Assembly (NCBI GenBank): GCA_015680685.1
Contig: MNCI01012718.1
Coordinates: 906,909-970,908, forward strand
Length of the DNA: 64,000 nucleotides
Direction of reading: 5' to 3'
Origin: Gnetum montanum
Lineage: Eukaryota; Streptophyta; Gnetopsida; Gnetales; Gnetaceae
The translations under genes and the position numbers were made by a program. Below are positions 1-13,355 of the stretch, piece by piece; position 1 is the stretch's first letter, and each line of letters opens with the position of its first letter. The notes under the pieces were generated by a model, which searched no databases, had not been told where the DNA came from, and saw only the letters and a list, made by a program, of their open reading frames with translations.

Positions 1-1212
1 AAACTCAGAAAAGTTCAAAATGAAACTACATCTTACATTTCTACCTGCAAGAGTTTTATGTTTTTTCTTAATTTTTTCTGATTTTCTGCTGATCATTGTG
101 CTTCAAACACCCCCGTGTAATTTCACACTCTGCTATTGTTAATATGTGGAACACCACACTCGTTGGCATTGCTTTGTAATAGCCTTGATTTATATATTGG
201 TTCTGAGTAGTTGACAGGTTGGTGATGGCTAGTAGTCACCACAATCCAAATGCAAAGTCAGTTTTAAAAACAATCAATCAGAATAACAATGTCTTTCGTA
301 ATAAGCATTTTCCATAAATGTTTACTGCTGTTATATATAGACATAAATAGTCGCATCTTGTTCTTGTCTTAGGTTTTAAGCAGAGTAAATGAACCTAGAA
401 ATTCTCTCACAGATTTCCAAGAGAGAATCATATTAAGTTTGTGTTAAAACCCACCAAGTTAGTTTTGTGCTTTCTAGCTATTGAAATGTTTAAAGTTCTA
501 TGTTCAGTCACAAATTCTTTTCAAGTCAGAAGTCGGAAGGAAAAACCTTCTACCTTGTATATTGTCAGTATTAATATGCATTATTGTCTTGGAAACATTT
601 TTGGTACTTCATATTTGAATTGTCTCAAGCAATCTAAAATTTCAAGTTTAAAAAAGGGAATGTTCTATTGGAAATAATGTTGATAGTGAAACTGGTTTGT
701 GTCATAGATTTTGGAAGTAATTTTTTTGTATGTGAAATTTGGAAGTCTCTGCGATGCTTATCATGTCTTTTCTTTGGATAACTCTTTCCAATCTTTTCTT
801 ATGTTCATTTTTTCTATACTTTTCTCTTTTGGGTTTTTCTCTGTTTAAACAATTATTATGCTTTAACATGTAAACAATGAATGTTTGTTGCCTAAACCAT
901 TGGATCTTCAACTCAGTGGCTTTTCTTAAATATTACTCTCTTAAAGCTAGTATCTAAACTATGGCAGTGTTTGGTAATTGTAAGTAGCTATACCTCTGCC
1001 CAGATTGAACATGTTTCCAATTCATAATGTGGAGTTATAGAGCATTGTTTGTTTTTTCAAGAGTCCAGTCCTCGTCCAGAGACAAAAGTAGATATACATA
1101 GGGGTGTCCAGAGACAAAAGCAGATATACATAGGGGTGTCATGTCTGCTAAGGATATGCTATTTATGTTTTTCATTTTATTCTGACATAATCTTTGTTTA
1201 TACTATTAACAG
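1..1212 (+). other. Upstream intron of the NEMF pseudogene; no gene seen
   Basis: AT-rich sequence without a recognisable exon. It ends in a 3' splice site (CAG at 1210-1212) that opens the first NEMF exon-like block. The exons for the N-terminal NFACT-N domain would be expected upstream in this gene family; I do not see them here, so they lie left of the window or are lost. Confidence 0.55.
1074..1137. repeat. Two-copy 32-bp tandem repeat
   Basis: Copies at 1074-1105 and 1106-1137 begin GTCCAGAGACAAAAG and differ by one base (T or C after AAAAG). They lie in the intron just upstream of the first NEMF exon-like block. This is a recent local duplication without evident function. Confidence 0.85.
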
Positions 1213-2959
1213 GGATGATGAGACTGGAATGACCATGATGCCGCATCAATGCTATACTGTGGATTTGTGCAGGACATTTGAAAGGACTAGTGTAGAGAAG
1301 TTGGAATTAATTTTAAATAATGCAGCTAGGCCAGAAGTTTTCGACACATCTAAGGAGAAGGCTACGGAAAATCCATCAACTTCAGAAACTATCTTGATTG
1401 ATAGGGACCAAAAAAGAAATAAATTATCCAAACAAGGTGTGGTTGATAAGAAGGTTGATGAGGGAAACAAAGGAAGAAAAAAATCTACTCTTAAGTCTGT
1501 CCTTGGGGAGACCATAGGTTATGGACCTGCATTATGTGAGCACATTATATTGGATGCTGGATTACAACCAAACATGAAGGTTGGTCCTACTGAAGATATT
1601 TTGCATGCCTTGGCAACTGCTATTACACGATTTAAAGATTGGTTAAATAACATCAGAACAGGAGAAACAATCCCTGAAGGTTTCATAAGAATGAAGAAAG
1701 GTGTACCTGATGAGAGAAAGGACACTTGTTTGAATGGAGGAAAGCTAGCTGAGCAGGTATGTAAAGTTTTAATGTGAATTGTTATACTCAATAACATAGT
1801 TGAAACTTGGTTCTCATTGAAAAGAAATTTTTACTCATTTAGTTGTCATGGATAGTTTTCCTCTCATTGTTAGCAGTGATGATGAATTGGAGATCTGTTT
1901 GAATATTTTCATTGCTTTTCGCTTTAACCATTTTCAGACAGTGAACTACATTTTAATTGTGTTTCTGCTACATTCTGTTAAAAGTTAGATATACAATATT
2001 TCATTCTATCTGCTGCATTATCAATGTTTACAATGGTTCTGTAACAAGCAGTCTTCATGATTCTGAGCACATACCATCTAACATCATAAGTTTCTGTAAG
2101 ATTGATGCATTTTGTATTGTTGCAGGTGTACGATGAATTTTCCCCACTGTTGCTCCATCAGTTTGAATCACGAAGTTCTGTACAATTTGTGACATGTGAT
2201 CAGTCAGTGGATGAGTTCTTTAGCAAAATAAAGCCAAAGAGCAGAACAACAACAAAAAGTCCAAGAAGATTCTGCTATGCAAAAGCTTAATAAGGTACGT
2301 GCAGATCAGGTATGGAAATGGTTTGCTTGCGTTGTAAACAGGGTTTCCTTTTTGGATTTGACCTTTTTCACGGTATGCTTCCTGTTTGAGTTAGAATGGA
2401 TGCTGAGATCCAGTTCATGTTATAAAATTATAAACAAGAAATTGCTACTTGCTTGTAGGAGTTGATATCTAAATTTATTTATTCTATCAGATGTTCAAAC
2501 ATTTTTAGTATTATCATCAGCAGACCATGTTTTAAAAGAGAAAAAAGATAGTAAAGCTATTATCTATCTTTCCCATTTCCCCAAATCTAGAATCCTTTCT
2601 AATAGTTGGTTACATTTTATTTTGCCTTAGTTGCAGGAAGTAATTAATGCATTGGGTATTCAATGTAGGAAAATAGGGTAAAATCATTAAAGAGAGAAGT
2701 TGACCATTCAGTTAAAATGGCAGACTTGATTGAGTACAATCTTGAAGATGTTGATGCTGCAATATCAGCTGTTCGTGGAGCTCTTGCTAGTGGAATGGAT
2801 TGGAAGGGTCTTCAGCGTATGGTGAAAGAAGAGAAAAAGGCTGGGAATTCGGTAGCAGCCTTGATCCATAGCTTGCAACTTGAGAAAAATTGTATTACTC
2901 TACTTTTGAGTAACAACCGTGATGATATGGAGGATGAAAAAACACAACCAGCAGACAAG

Positions 2960-4652
2960 GTAGAAGTTATTTCCTTGTTAACATTAATAAATTGCACACT
3001 GCATTCATTTCTCCAATATTCTGTAAATGTGAATATTCAGGCTATAATACTTTCCTTTCAATGCTTCTTTATGATTTTGATGATATAGTGAAGTAATTTC
3101 TGTCACTAAAAGTTTTTGTTAGTTTGACTTGTAATGAGCTATATAGGGTTGAGGTTTCTTGTCATAACAAATATATTCATGTTGTTTTTAGTTTGGCAAG
3201 GATTGCAACTGTTAAGGAATTTTGTGCAGCTATCTTGATCTTTTTTAGATTCTTATCATGATTATCCTAGTGTCCATGTATTTCAAGGGTAATGTGTTAT
3301 TTCATTATCACCAAGGGCAACACCATGACCACCATTGTGATTAAATTCATTTTAATTTGGATTAATTTAATTGAAACGCATGTTAAGTGCCCCAAACACT
3401 TCCAACTTGAGCTTTGGTCTTATAGAGCTTAAACTGGACCGACTGGCAATATGGTTTGTGTGTTTCGATTTGGAGGTTCACTGATAGTAGTGTGCAAAAT
3501 CTTATCATCTGGCTGGATGGAGAAGCAGTATCTTTGTTTCTACAAATTGCGTTGATTGAATTGAAATGGAAATTGAATTGAATTGATATATAGTCAAGGG
3601 TCAAGGAAGTCTGGGCTAGGGCCCAGCCTACCCAAGCAGAGTCACTATCATGGCCTCTTGACACCTCTATCTCTATCCAACATGAAAGGATGAAGTTTAA
3701 GCTCATTCTTTGAATGAGCGCATTGTGTTTGTGTGGCTTTCAAATTGCTCTTAGGTTGTCATTACAATAAGCTCATTCTTTGAATGAGCACATGGCCTCC
3801 CAACTGGAAAGAACCCCATTCCCTAATTCATCCACATTTGACCATCTGGATTGACTAATAAGTGTGAAAGTGGAACGCCCATCAAACTATTACATCTTGT
3901 CCTGTGATTTTGATGAATTATGTTTCAATATTTGTATGATATCTACTTCAAATAAACAATACATTTTATATCATGGTTAAAGCTTGTTAATTTAATTCAA
4001 TAAGTTCATATTTGTGTTTCAGTTTAGGGTTTTATAATACTAGTCTAAGATGGTTTTTCATTGGAGAGCAAGCACTCCAAGCTTATATTTTAAAAGTGTC
4101 TTATGATTTTGATTGATCTACCATTCGGATTTACTGTTGAATTCAATTCCCACATTCATGCTTTTGAATGGTACAATTGGTGATGTGCCATTTGCATTGA
4201 TTGAATTATTTTCATTCTTCTATTGTTCTTGTGTAATGCATATTTTTCTATTTTTTTCTAAAAAGGTATTTAAAAAATGTTAGCTTAGTTGACTAGAATT
4301 TAGCGCTTTGTGGCACATTTGTTTAGAGTTTCTTGCTTGCCTACATACAAAATTTGTTTCAAAGAATAAACCATGTTAAGATGCCCTAAAAACTATGCCT
4401 TCTTGTTTAAAATTTAACGAGGTATGCTAAATGGTTAAAGGTATTTACAATGTTTGCATAATGTGACAATAATTATTGAAGTTGCCATTTTAAGTAGAAT
4501 GTTCAATACATTGAATTGTAGAATTGCCTATAGCTAGTTATGTTTTCATGCAATAATTGCCTATGAAAACTTCTAGTTTGATATTTTGCTTACAGACTTT
4601 TTTTTTTCATTTTTGACTAAATAATTATTTTTTGACTCATTACATTGAGAAG
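2960..4652 (+). other. Intron of the NEMF pseudogene
   Basis: Non-coding sequence of 1.7 kb between two NEMF exon-like blocks, starting with GT and ending with AG. Apart from the duplicated hairpin at 3701-3789 I see no gene or recognisable transposon in it. Confidence 0.7.
3701..3789. repeat. Duplicated 19-bp hairpin
   Basis: The sequence GCTCATTCTTTGAATGAGC occurs at 3701-3719 and again at 3771-3789. Each copy is an inverted repeat with an 8-bp stem and a 3-base loop. The 51 bases between them are not repetitive. They could be ends of a small degraded element, but no duplication of flanking target bases is obvious. Confidence 0.7.
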
Positions 4653-4797
4653 GTTGAAGTTGATCTCGCACTTTCAGCTCATGCAAATGCTTGCAGATGG
4701 TTTGAAATGAAAAAGAAGTAAGCAAGAGAAGACCATTGCAGCACATGCAAAGGCTTTTAAAGCTGCAAAGAACAAAACACAGAAGTAGATTACCCAA

Positions 4798-7078
4798 GTA
4801 AGATGCTATTAAGCCTATTGATATATTTATTTTGTTTTTCATTTTGTTGGTCTCAATCAATGAGACATAGCTCACTTGGTTAGAGCAAGTGGCTTGTGGT
4901 GTCACGGTAAAAATATACATTCTAGGACTACAGTGTCAGCTTGATAGACAATCAGAAAAATTGTCAACTTCATCACCCACCTTAATGGGTTAGCTAATGT
5001 TGATCGGATAAAGGCATCAAGATAATGTTTGTTTTTTGTTCTCATTGATATCACTTCTTCAAGAATTAAAAATGCTAGATGTTACCATTTTTGCTGGTTT
5101 TGTCAGAAGGAAAGGGACTTTGATATTGAATTATGACAACAAATTTGTGATTGATTCATAATTGACATGTGAGGTTGATATAATCCTGCTTCCAATATTT
5201 TGGAAGTAGACAAATTAAGACTTCAATCCAAATTCTCTCTTGGCTAATGCTTGGACTTGAAAAATCTTTGTATCATGCATAGCTTGTATTTTGGTTTAGG
5301 TTTTGTCCTTTTTTCCCCACTTTTTCAAATCCTAAATAGCTTGTAAAATATTTGGATCATAAATAACTTGAAAAATCTTTGTCAAAGTCTATTAGATGCT
5401 CATGCATTTAGAATGCTTTTTAAAACAATCTTTTAAGGAGGAAACTCCTGGGACTGGGTAGCTAAGCAACAATTTCATGATACATGGACTTTCTGTGTGG
5501 CGGTATTGCAAAGTAGGTAATTGAACTCTTTACCTCTAACTGCTAGTGAGAAAGGACTAGTGGGCTGTGAGCTTGTAATACCCAATCATAGGGACCAAGA
5601 GCTAGCACCCGAAGCACGTGCCCACCACCACCACCCCCCACACCCACACCACCCTTTCTTAGATATCTTGCTTACTAGGAGGAATTATCAGAATGTTGGA
5701 TTGCTATGCCACACTTGATTTCTTTTTCCTTGCTATCTCTTGTAGTAGCCATAGTCGTCTCTCCCTTCTTAGCCACACTCCCTGTTGTTGTATCCTTCTT
5801 TTTTTGTTCTATACAACTACTTGTGCCTTGTGTGTGTTTTTTTCCTCTCATCCTCTCCCTATTTGTAGGTGGAATAAGGGACAATGGATGGTTTCTTGTA
5901 GTTGACTTCTTGGGGACTATTTGTGTTCTTTTCTTTTGTTTTAAAGTTCTCTCTCTCTCTCTCTCTCTCTCTCAGCAATGAGTCACGAGTTCAATTCTCT
6001 TCATGATCACTATAAAAAAATCAATAAAATATGTATATTCATAGGTTGTAGGTTCAATTCCTAAACCAACAGTTTTTGATATTTTAGAATTCAGATTTTG
6101 CTAGATCTTAGGTTCAATTCCTCTCGATAATTACAAAACATTCCAACATAATATCTATCTCTTTATCATTTAGAATTTTCATAAGATGCAAGGAAAGAGT
6201 TTTCAAAATAGATTCATGATAAGGGCAGTTTAGGATACATAATCAAATAAGGTACCTTCTTTTTCAGGTCATCAGTGATGTGAATTTTCCCATCACCTTC
6301 TATAGCCATGGAGGGGTTTCTTATACTCTTACTATTTTAAACTAAAAATAGCAATGCATCACATTCAGATAAAATAAAAAAATAAAATATAAAGCTACAG
6401 TATTTGCACACAATATCCTTGATTCATGGGTCAGGTTTCTCCAACTTGATTCATAGGTCAAGTTCCTCAATATGAGCATTCTTTTGCATCTCAACATACC
6501 TGTTTTAGCTCTTGTGGCACACCTTAGAGTATTGTCCTCTATTTTTCTTCTGTTTCTCAGCATCTTTGTTGAAATAGAACAGAAAATATTTTGTTTTCCC
6601 ATATATTTATTATTATTATTATTTTAAAACATTTCCAGCATGTATTTTAAAGCATATTTCTTATGCATAAAGTATTTAAACATTTAATCATAATACATAT
6701 TTAAAAAATCTGGTCAACAAATTTATTACTATTCCAATTAGCCATTTCCACCATAGTCCAAACAAAGCACACACACAAGTTGTCAACAAAACATGCACAC
6801 AAACACACAGAAAGACTTTGCAATCGTTAATGCAAAAAGTCTACGAGAAGTGATTCGTTACAGAATTAGTGTTCATAATGCCTTTTTAAAATATTCTAAT
6901 TCTTCTTAAAAAATAAATATGTATTCTTCCAAATTTTTCTTCTAATGTTGAAGCGGTATGCTCATGCTCCAATATAGAAAGTGCTCTTTTTGAAGCATGG
7001 TTTTGCTTTAATGCACTATTTGTTTTCTTGAAATATAACATATGTATGTCACTTATTGTATTCATGAATTAATTACAG
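4798..7078 (+). other. Large intron of the NEMF pseudogene
   Basis: A 2.3-kb intron with GTAAGA at the donor and TTACAG at the acceptor. It holds a histidine/proline-coding CAC-rich stretch near 5615-5655, a CT microsatellite and AT-rich sequence. No gene is supported. Confidence 0.65.
5949..5973. repeat. (CT)n microsatellite
   Basis: About twelve CT units in a row inside the large NEMF intron. Confidence 0.95.
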
Positions 7079-10000
7079 GCTAAAATTGTTGCAGCAATAT
7101 CACACATTTGCAAAGTCCACTGGTTTGAAAAGTTTAATTGGTTCATTAGCAGTGAAAATTACTTGATTATTAGTGGCTGTGATGCACAGCAAAATGAATT
7201 ACTAGTAAAAGGATATATGAAGAGAGGCGACTTGTAAGTTAAAGCTTACGAGCTTTCTAGATTGTAATTTTAGATTATTAATTGCGTATCAATATCACAG
7301 ATTCCTAATGCTATTTATTGTTCTTATTTTTCTTCTTCTATACTGGTATTAATTACCTTTGTTGAGTATATGCATATGCTATATTAGTAGCATGGTTGAT
7401 CTTTCTGTCTAGGTTCATCAATGATGTCTTTATACATCAATGTAATGTTTTGGGGCAATATATAGGTATGGTACGCAGATCTTCATGGAGCTTCAAGTAC
7501 TTTGATCAAGAACCACAAGCCAGATCAACCAATTCCACCACTTACACTCAATCAGGTGGGTTGTTTTACGGTAAGCATCCTTCTCTTGTAATTTGGGAAA
7601 AATGTTGTGTATTAGGGTGTGTTTGGTTAAGTTTGTTTTGGTAAATGATGATAAATACTTCCAATCAAATGGAAGGTCGTAATCTTTAAAAGGAAAGAGG
7701 TCATCAACAGGACAAAGCTTTTGTTTAGGTCTCTGAAGGTTGTGGGATTTAACCTCTCCTACCTAGATTACAGAGGAAAAAAGAAATTTTGACTTATTAG
7801 ATTTTCGTATGTTTTGCTTGTTTCAAGCGTACTCTAATTATCTAAACAATGCCATCTCCAACAACGTTAAGCCTTAGGAAATCATTGATATCATTTCGTA
7901 AGAATTATTTAAAATGGAAGTAATAACGATGACCAAACACTGTTCATTCATGTTACACTTTTTATTTTTAGGAATTTTGGTAAGATGTGTTCTCTTTTTG
8001 TTTATTTTTAAAAGTGCAATAAAATTAAAAGTTCTGCATTATGAAGTTTATTAAATTTTAATATCTTCAAATGCAGAGTTTGCAACCTATGATTTTTGAG
8101 TGGATGTCTAAATATGGAAATGGAGTCTCATGGTTGACATATACTTTTGACATGTGCATGAATTTTAAACAAAGAAAAAGCTTTAACCTTCTATTAATGG
8201 TTCTGTTTATTAGATATCCCATTCAAGGATTATGCGGTTTTCTGTGCAGGTCCATAACCATGCATTAACGTTACATTGCATAATATGTGCTTTCGTTTTT
8301 GTAGGTATGCCAAAGTCAAGTTTGGGATTCAAAGATTGTGACAAGCACTTGGTGGGTATATCTGCACTAAGTCAGTAAAACTGCTCCAGCAGGAGAGTAC
8401 AGCAGGAAGTTTCATGATTAGAGGAAGAAAAAATTTTCTTCCCCCCTCATCCTCTTGTGATGGGTTTTGGTATCCTCTTTTGTTTGGATGAGAGTTCTTT
8501 AGGTTCACATGTGAATGAGCATAGGGTACGAGGAGATGATGACCAAGATATCAATACAGAGGTAAAAAGTAATGAGATGTCTGAAGCCTCAGATATCGAG
8601 GTCAACATTGGCACAAAATCTAAGGGAGATGTGAGTAATGATGATAGTTCAGATGATTTCGTGGAAACTTAGAACGACAAACGTAATTCATTGTTCAGCA
8701 TAGAACAAATTAAGACATCAAGTGGGACATTTTCACCTGCCTCCTCAACAGGCTACAAGGACGCTTCTGTCAAAGTGGAAAGTGAAGTTAATCAAAATGT
8801 AGGAGAGCTTGAAGGGCTAATGGACAAAGCACTTGGTCTTGGATCAATCAGGATGTCAAAGAATGATTCATTTAACAAATATGGTCTTGAAATTCCTAAC
8901 ACAGTAATGGAAGTAGAAGACAGGAATGAAGTTGATCAATTTAATAAGCCATCTCAAAGAGATAAGCCTTATCTGTCGAAGGCAGAAAGGAGGAAACAAA
9001 AGAAAGGAACAATCAATTCAGACACAAATTTAGACTAGAAACAAATGCAAAGGATGAGCTAACCAGAAAATCTGGAAGTAGAATAAAAGTTAGAGATGAC
9101 ACAACTGAAGCAAAGATTTCTTGTGGGGAAAAGCGAAACTTAAGAAGATCAAGGAAAAGTATGCAAATCAAGATGAAGAAGAGAGGGAGTTTCGCATGGC
9201 ATTACTAGCTGCAATCATATAGTAGCATTCTCTTGTAGTTTTAACTTCTTATGTGGTTTCTTTTTAATTCCATCCACCTGAAGGCCTTTTCTTTAAATGA
9301 TTTCAGTCGGCAGGAACAAGTACCAAAGGACAAGATGCAGCAGTGAAACTGGGAGAAGATGTAGCATCTGCAAAGGTATCAGCATCTGTAATTGGTATTT
9401 TAGATATGTTATCTTTTCATTATCTTCAAAAGTGATTGAGACTTTGATTTAGTATTTATATTTATCAACATGAAGTAAAATAAAGTATGGTCGTAAAGGT
9501 TTACTTATTCAAACAATGCTATGCTTGTCTTTCTTGGGCCATTGATTTTTCCTTTTTACAGTTTTACCTACCCAACACATACCTGTGTAATGTGATGATT
9601 ATAAATGATTTTCTCAGAAGACTACTTCAACATCTATATGGAATTATTTTTGTATTCTAAGATATTTTTGACAGAAGCTTTAGTCTTTTCTGTTACATAT
9701 TATTTGACGTATTTTTCCTATGGCATAGGTGAATCTACAAAGATATGCTATAAATGCAAGAAAGCTGGTCATGTAGCCAAAGATTGTCCGGAGTCTGTTG
9801 AAGAATTTATTAGCTCTTTTGTATCAACCCAGCAGAGTAGCCTTGCTACTTTTGGAGAAGCCAGAGAAGATGGGGACACATTAACCAATAATGAGAAATT
9901 AGCCTTGCAAGAAGAAGATATTAATGAATTGGGTGAAGAGGAAAAAGATAAGTGGACAGAACTAGATGCTTTGATAGGAAATCCTCTACCTGCAGATGTT

Positions 10001-10992
10001 CTGCTTTATGCTGTGCCAGTTTGTCAACCATACAATGCCTTGCAATCATATAAATTTCGTGTGAAAATAACACTAGGAACAGCAAAGAAAGGGAAAGGTA
10101 ACATCATTTGTCCAATTAAATTTCATGAAAATCCTCTTTTTTTCATCATCTTTGACAGAAAGGGAGTCCTTGGATCTAGAGTGGCCAGGTTACATGATAA
10201 GATATATAATGTATACCAAATTCCAAAGATTGCTGGATATAGCTAGCCATGAACTATGACATGAACTCACAAAAGTTAGTCTTACTCAGAAATTCCACTT
10301 TGAGCCTATCAGGAAAAATCAAATTACAATATAAACACTAAAAATATCACTCTACCAGTAATAAGTTCAAAATTTGAAAAATGTAAACCGAGTTTTTAAA
10401 TTAATGACCTGGCAATGCCACCCTGCTAATATCCATCCAAGCTGCTGGTCCTTTGGCTGGCTCATAGAAGAGAGCCTTTTGTTTTATTTGGTTTATTGCA
10501 TGTAAACATTTGCCATTGAGCTATGAGCATGTACTCATGATAAACGTTTTTAAACACCAAAATTTTAATAAGCCATTTCTTCTGTATTAGATTATGCTGA
10601 ACTCCAGATGGATTTGCATTTTAGAATCTTACAATGTTTGCTTGAATTAATGAAATACTACAATTTCACTGTTCAATTTGATATGATTATGTTTTATCTG
10701 CACCATCTAACTAGCTTGTAAACTGTATGTTGTCAGTGTCCTTTAAGTGTTTTTCAACTATCGCTTTCAGTTAATAGAAATAATGTGATGCTTATGTTTT
10801 GTGTGTAGTGGCAAAAACGGCAGTAAATTTGTTCACTCATATGCAAGATGCAACGCCTAGGGAAAAGGAGCTTGTCAAAGCACTCAACTTGTTGCAGCGA
10901 TTATAGGGAATGCTAAAATCAATGCTCCAGGCCTAACTCAGTTACAACAGAGACAAAAGAAGGGGAAAAAGAATGCCTTTTCAGATGTATAA

Positions 10993-11929
10993 ATATGAAG
11001 CATAAATAAGTTTTTTTTTGCTTTTTACTTTTTTGATTTTCCCAAAGATGGGAGACCTTTTCAATCCATGATGGTCTAATTAAATATATGGATATACAGT
11101 GATATCTAAGGAGGGTTCATAAAATTCAAAAGATTTCTTGATAATCATGTACAGTGTATATCTGGCAAATGAAATATGGACATCTGCAAGGAAGAGAAAT
11201 TTTTGTTTTTGTTATAGCTAGGTTTTAATAAATGAACATGTTTCCAAGGATAACAGTTTCATTGCCATCACCATTGTAATCTTGTCTTAACAAACATTGA
11301 ATCTTTTTGTTGCAAATTCTTTTATATCTACCTTACTGTTTTTCTATCCTTTCCATACTTGTTGGTTCGTTTTTTATTTATGCTTGCCTTCAAGCATTTC
11401 ACGGTTAAAAACCCGTTGTAAAAAGTGTACCTTCAAATGTATAATAATGCAAAACAACCTAAGGTTCTTTTTTAATTTGTATGAGATTGTTGGTTTTACT
11501 ATTCAAACTTTCTCTCATGAAAAATGTCATACATCATGTCGGTCTGTTACATGCTTTGCAGCTAAACATTCTGGACTGATCGTATTTTTGTAGAACTTTT
11601 ACTTCAATCCAAATTGAAAAGTTCTTTTATGGTACACCGTATGCTTGCCCATCCATCTTGAGTTTGGTTTCTTTACAACTTTGTTTTTTGCCTGTCTGCG
11701 AGACTTCTCTTCATTGTGAAAATGTTTGCTGTGTAGTCCTAGCTTGGCTTTTTTATTTTCATTTTTTCACCTTGATTTGTGCCAAAAAAATTTAATGTGA
11801 TTTTTAATATCTTATATATTTATTTCCAAGCTTGTCATAAACTTTGCATGCGGTCTTTCAAACACTATAATTCTCTGATATGATGAAGTGTATCCTTATA
11901 GAATAGATGAATAGTAGTGTATCTGGCTA
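10993..11929. other. Intergenic sequence, nothing recognised
   Basis: AT-rich sequence downstream of the NEMF stop. It probably includes the old 3' untranslated region. No reading frame of interest was found on either strand. Confidence 0.5.
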
Positions 11930-13355
11930 GATTCTGGAATTAGCATGATAATTTTGGTTGAAAGGCTATCAGCTGCTCGAGGAGGTAAATAATTCTCCGT
12001 CAGTCAGAATGATAGAAGGAGCCTTCTTGGTCACTGTCAATAATTTCTTAGTTGTAATGATTAGCAAGAGTCCGGATCACGGTAAATAATATTTAATCAT
12101 CATACTAGCTGAGTCAGATGAGCTCTCCTGGTCATGGAAAGAGCTGCTGCTGTCAGTTCCAAGCAACCAAAATGGAGTAACTTTGCAGCGGTTCAATACG
12201 ATCCTCAACATTCTTATGAATTCCTTTTGTATGATGCTGTCAAACATTGATGATTCCACTTTCAAAAATCTACAATTCAGGCACCTCTTGCACGTAAGGC
12301 TGCACATTGATCAGAGCTAAAAAGGAGCTGGTTCTGTGGGTTGGTTACAATCAAACATTCTTTGGAACTTTGTAGCAGTTCTCTACGAGATTTTGTGAAT
12401 TTTGGAGATGTTTGCATGCATTTGTGAATGCCAATTTTAGCATGCCGTCACCCTCAAAAATCAAGTTGACATGCACACTTCAAAGTTCCCTTTTTTTTTT
12501 CAAGTATACATTTGAGATACGTTATAGACATTTATAATTTAACTACGGTTTCTGTATTTCTTGATCACATGGTGGCTGCTGCAATTGAGGTTGTGCGTGC
12601 ACGTGCTGCTACGGTAGTTTTAGATTAGTTCCAAACAAACATTCTCGAAGGGCATTGTTATGGCTCAACACGACCTTAAACATTTTGAAGCATACCAATT
12701 TTATGATTAGTGTGAAACTCATACATTTCAGCTTGAAGGGCATTGTAATGGCTCAACACGATCCTAAACATTTTGAAGCATACCAATTTGTGAAACTCAT
12801 AAATTTCACCTTTACTCCTTGCTTTTATGTTTTCTTAACCGATTTCAACAACCAATTTCATCTGCTCTGTTTGTTGGTACATCTTAATGCTGTTGTTTTA
12901 ATTGCAGCTGCTTCATCAATTATTAATGGAATGGCTTGGCATTGGAGTCCAATACAAATCTGGCCAGAGTGGCCCAGAATGAGCAACACCATTAGCAATG
13001 GCATTTATGAATGTTGTTTCTCTAATTGCATTGCCCACCTAGCATTACCAGTGCCTGGATCCAAATAATCATTTTAAGGTCTTATTGCACAGAATATCCT
13101 GCTATTTCCGCATGAAATGCCCTTCCAGGAATGGTGAAGATGTTGTATTATACATCATGAGACAAACCCGGGCGCATCTTTTATCATCGATGTTTTTACG
13201 GCCAAGGGAACGCAGCCACAATGACAGACCTTATGCAGCTACACAATATTCATGGATTTCTAGATGGCTTTCAATATATATTTCTCAAATCCGAAGCTCA
13301 GGAACAGCTACCATTTCAATACAGATTCATGGAGTTGCATTGCAGATATGGTAAT
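11930..13355 (+). pseudogene. Fragments of an unrecognised broken gene
   Basis: Several short stretches read like decayed exons but I cannot name the gene. At about 11955-11985 ILVERLSAARGG runs into GGTAAAT. At about 12107-12319 an open frame includes SDELSWSWKELLLSVP and FNTILNILMNSF and ends in TAA. Near 12570-12628 VAAAIEVVRARAATVVLD ends in TAG. From about 12908, after a pyrimidine-rich tract and TTGCAG, a block continues to 13351 with LMQLHNIHGFLDGFQ and QYRFMELHCRYG before GTAATA. Stops and frame changes interrupt all of them. Orientation is inferred from the splice-like borders. The grouping into one gene is a guess. Confidence 0.25.
12647..12811. repeat. 88-bp tandem duplication
   Basis: The unit beginning GAAGGGCATTGT occurs at 12647 and again at 12735. 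Both copies run through a near-identical block (GGCTCAACACGA, then CATTTTGAAGCATACC) to GTGAAACTCATA. The second copy lacks about 10 bases present in the first. Confidence 0.85.

Larger units (their letters stand above)
1213..10992 (+). pseudogene. NEMF/Rqc2 (NFACT family) pseudogene with introns
   Basis: NFACT proteins (human NEMF, yeast Rqc2/Tae2) bind stalled 60S subunits and recruit the Listerin ubiquitin ligase. Ten exon-like blocks: 1213-1756, 2126-2309, 2669-2959, 4653-4797, 7079-7233, 7466-7570, 8305-9210, 9307-9375, 9729-10097, 10809-10992. Visible landmarks are YNLEDVDAAISAV in the middle coiled-coil part; [35 protein letters not shown] and DESSLGS in the NFACT-R part; the zinc knuckle CYKCKKAGHVAKDC; and LLYAVPVCQPYNALQSYKF in the C-terminal NFACT-C part. 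Lesions: about 2 bases lost near 2230; frameshift and TAA at 4719; TAG for CAG at 4786; frameshift near 7470; TAA for CAA at 8368; about 5 bases lost near 8392; frameshift near 8445; TAG at 8670; frameshift near 10880. The exon ending at 9210 meets GC, not GT. Retained introns show it is a decayed duplicate, not a retrocopy. Family identity is firm; pseudogene status rests on the number and spread of lesions. Confidence 0.88.

Noticed and set aside
1049-1212. Open frame extending the first NEMF block upstream
   Set aside because: The extension crosses a 32-bp tandem repeat and does not look like NFACT-N; the AG at 1211-1212 matches the expected splice border before the DDE-type segment.
5521-5981. 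His/Pro-rich and Cys/Phe-rich short frames in the NEMF intron
   Set aside because: Produced by CAC and CT/TTC-rich simple sequence inside an intron; no family match or conserved start.
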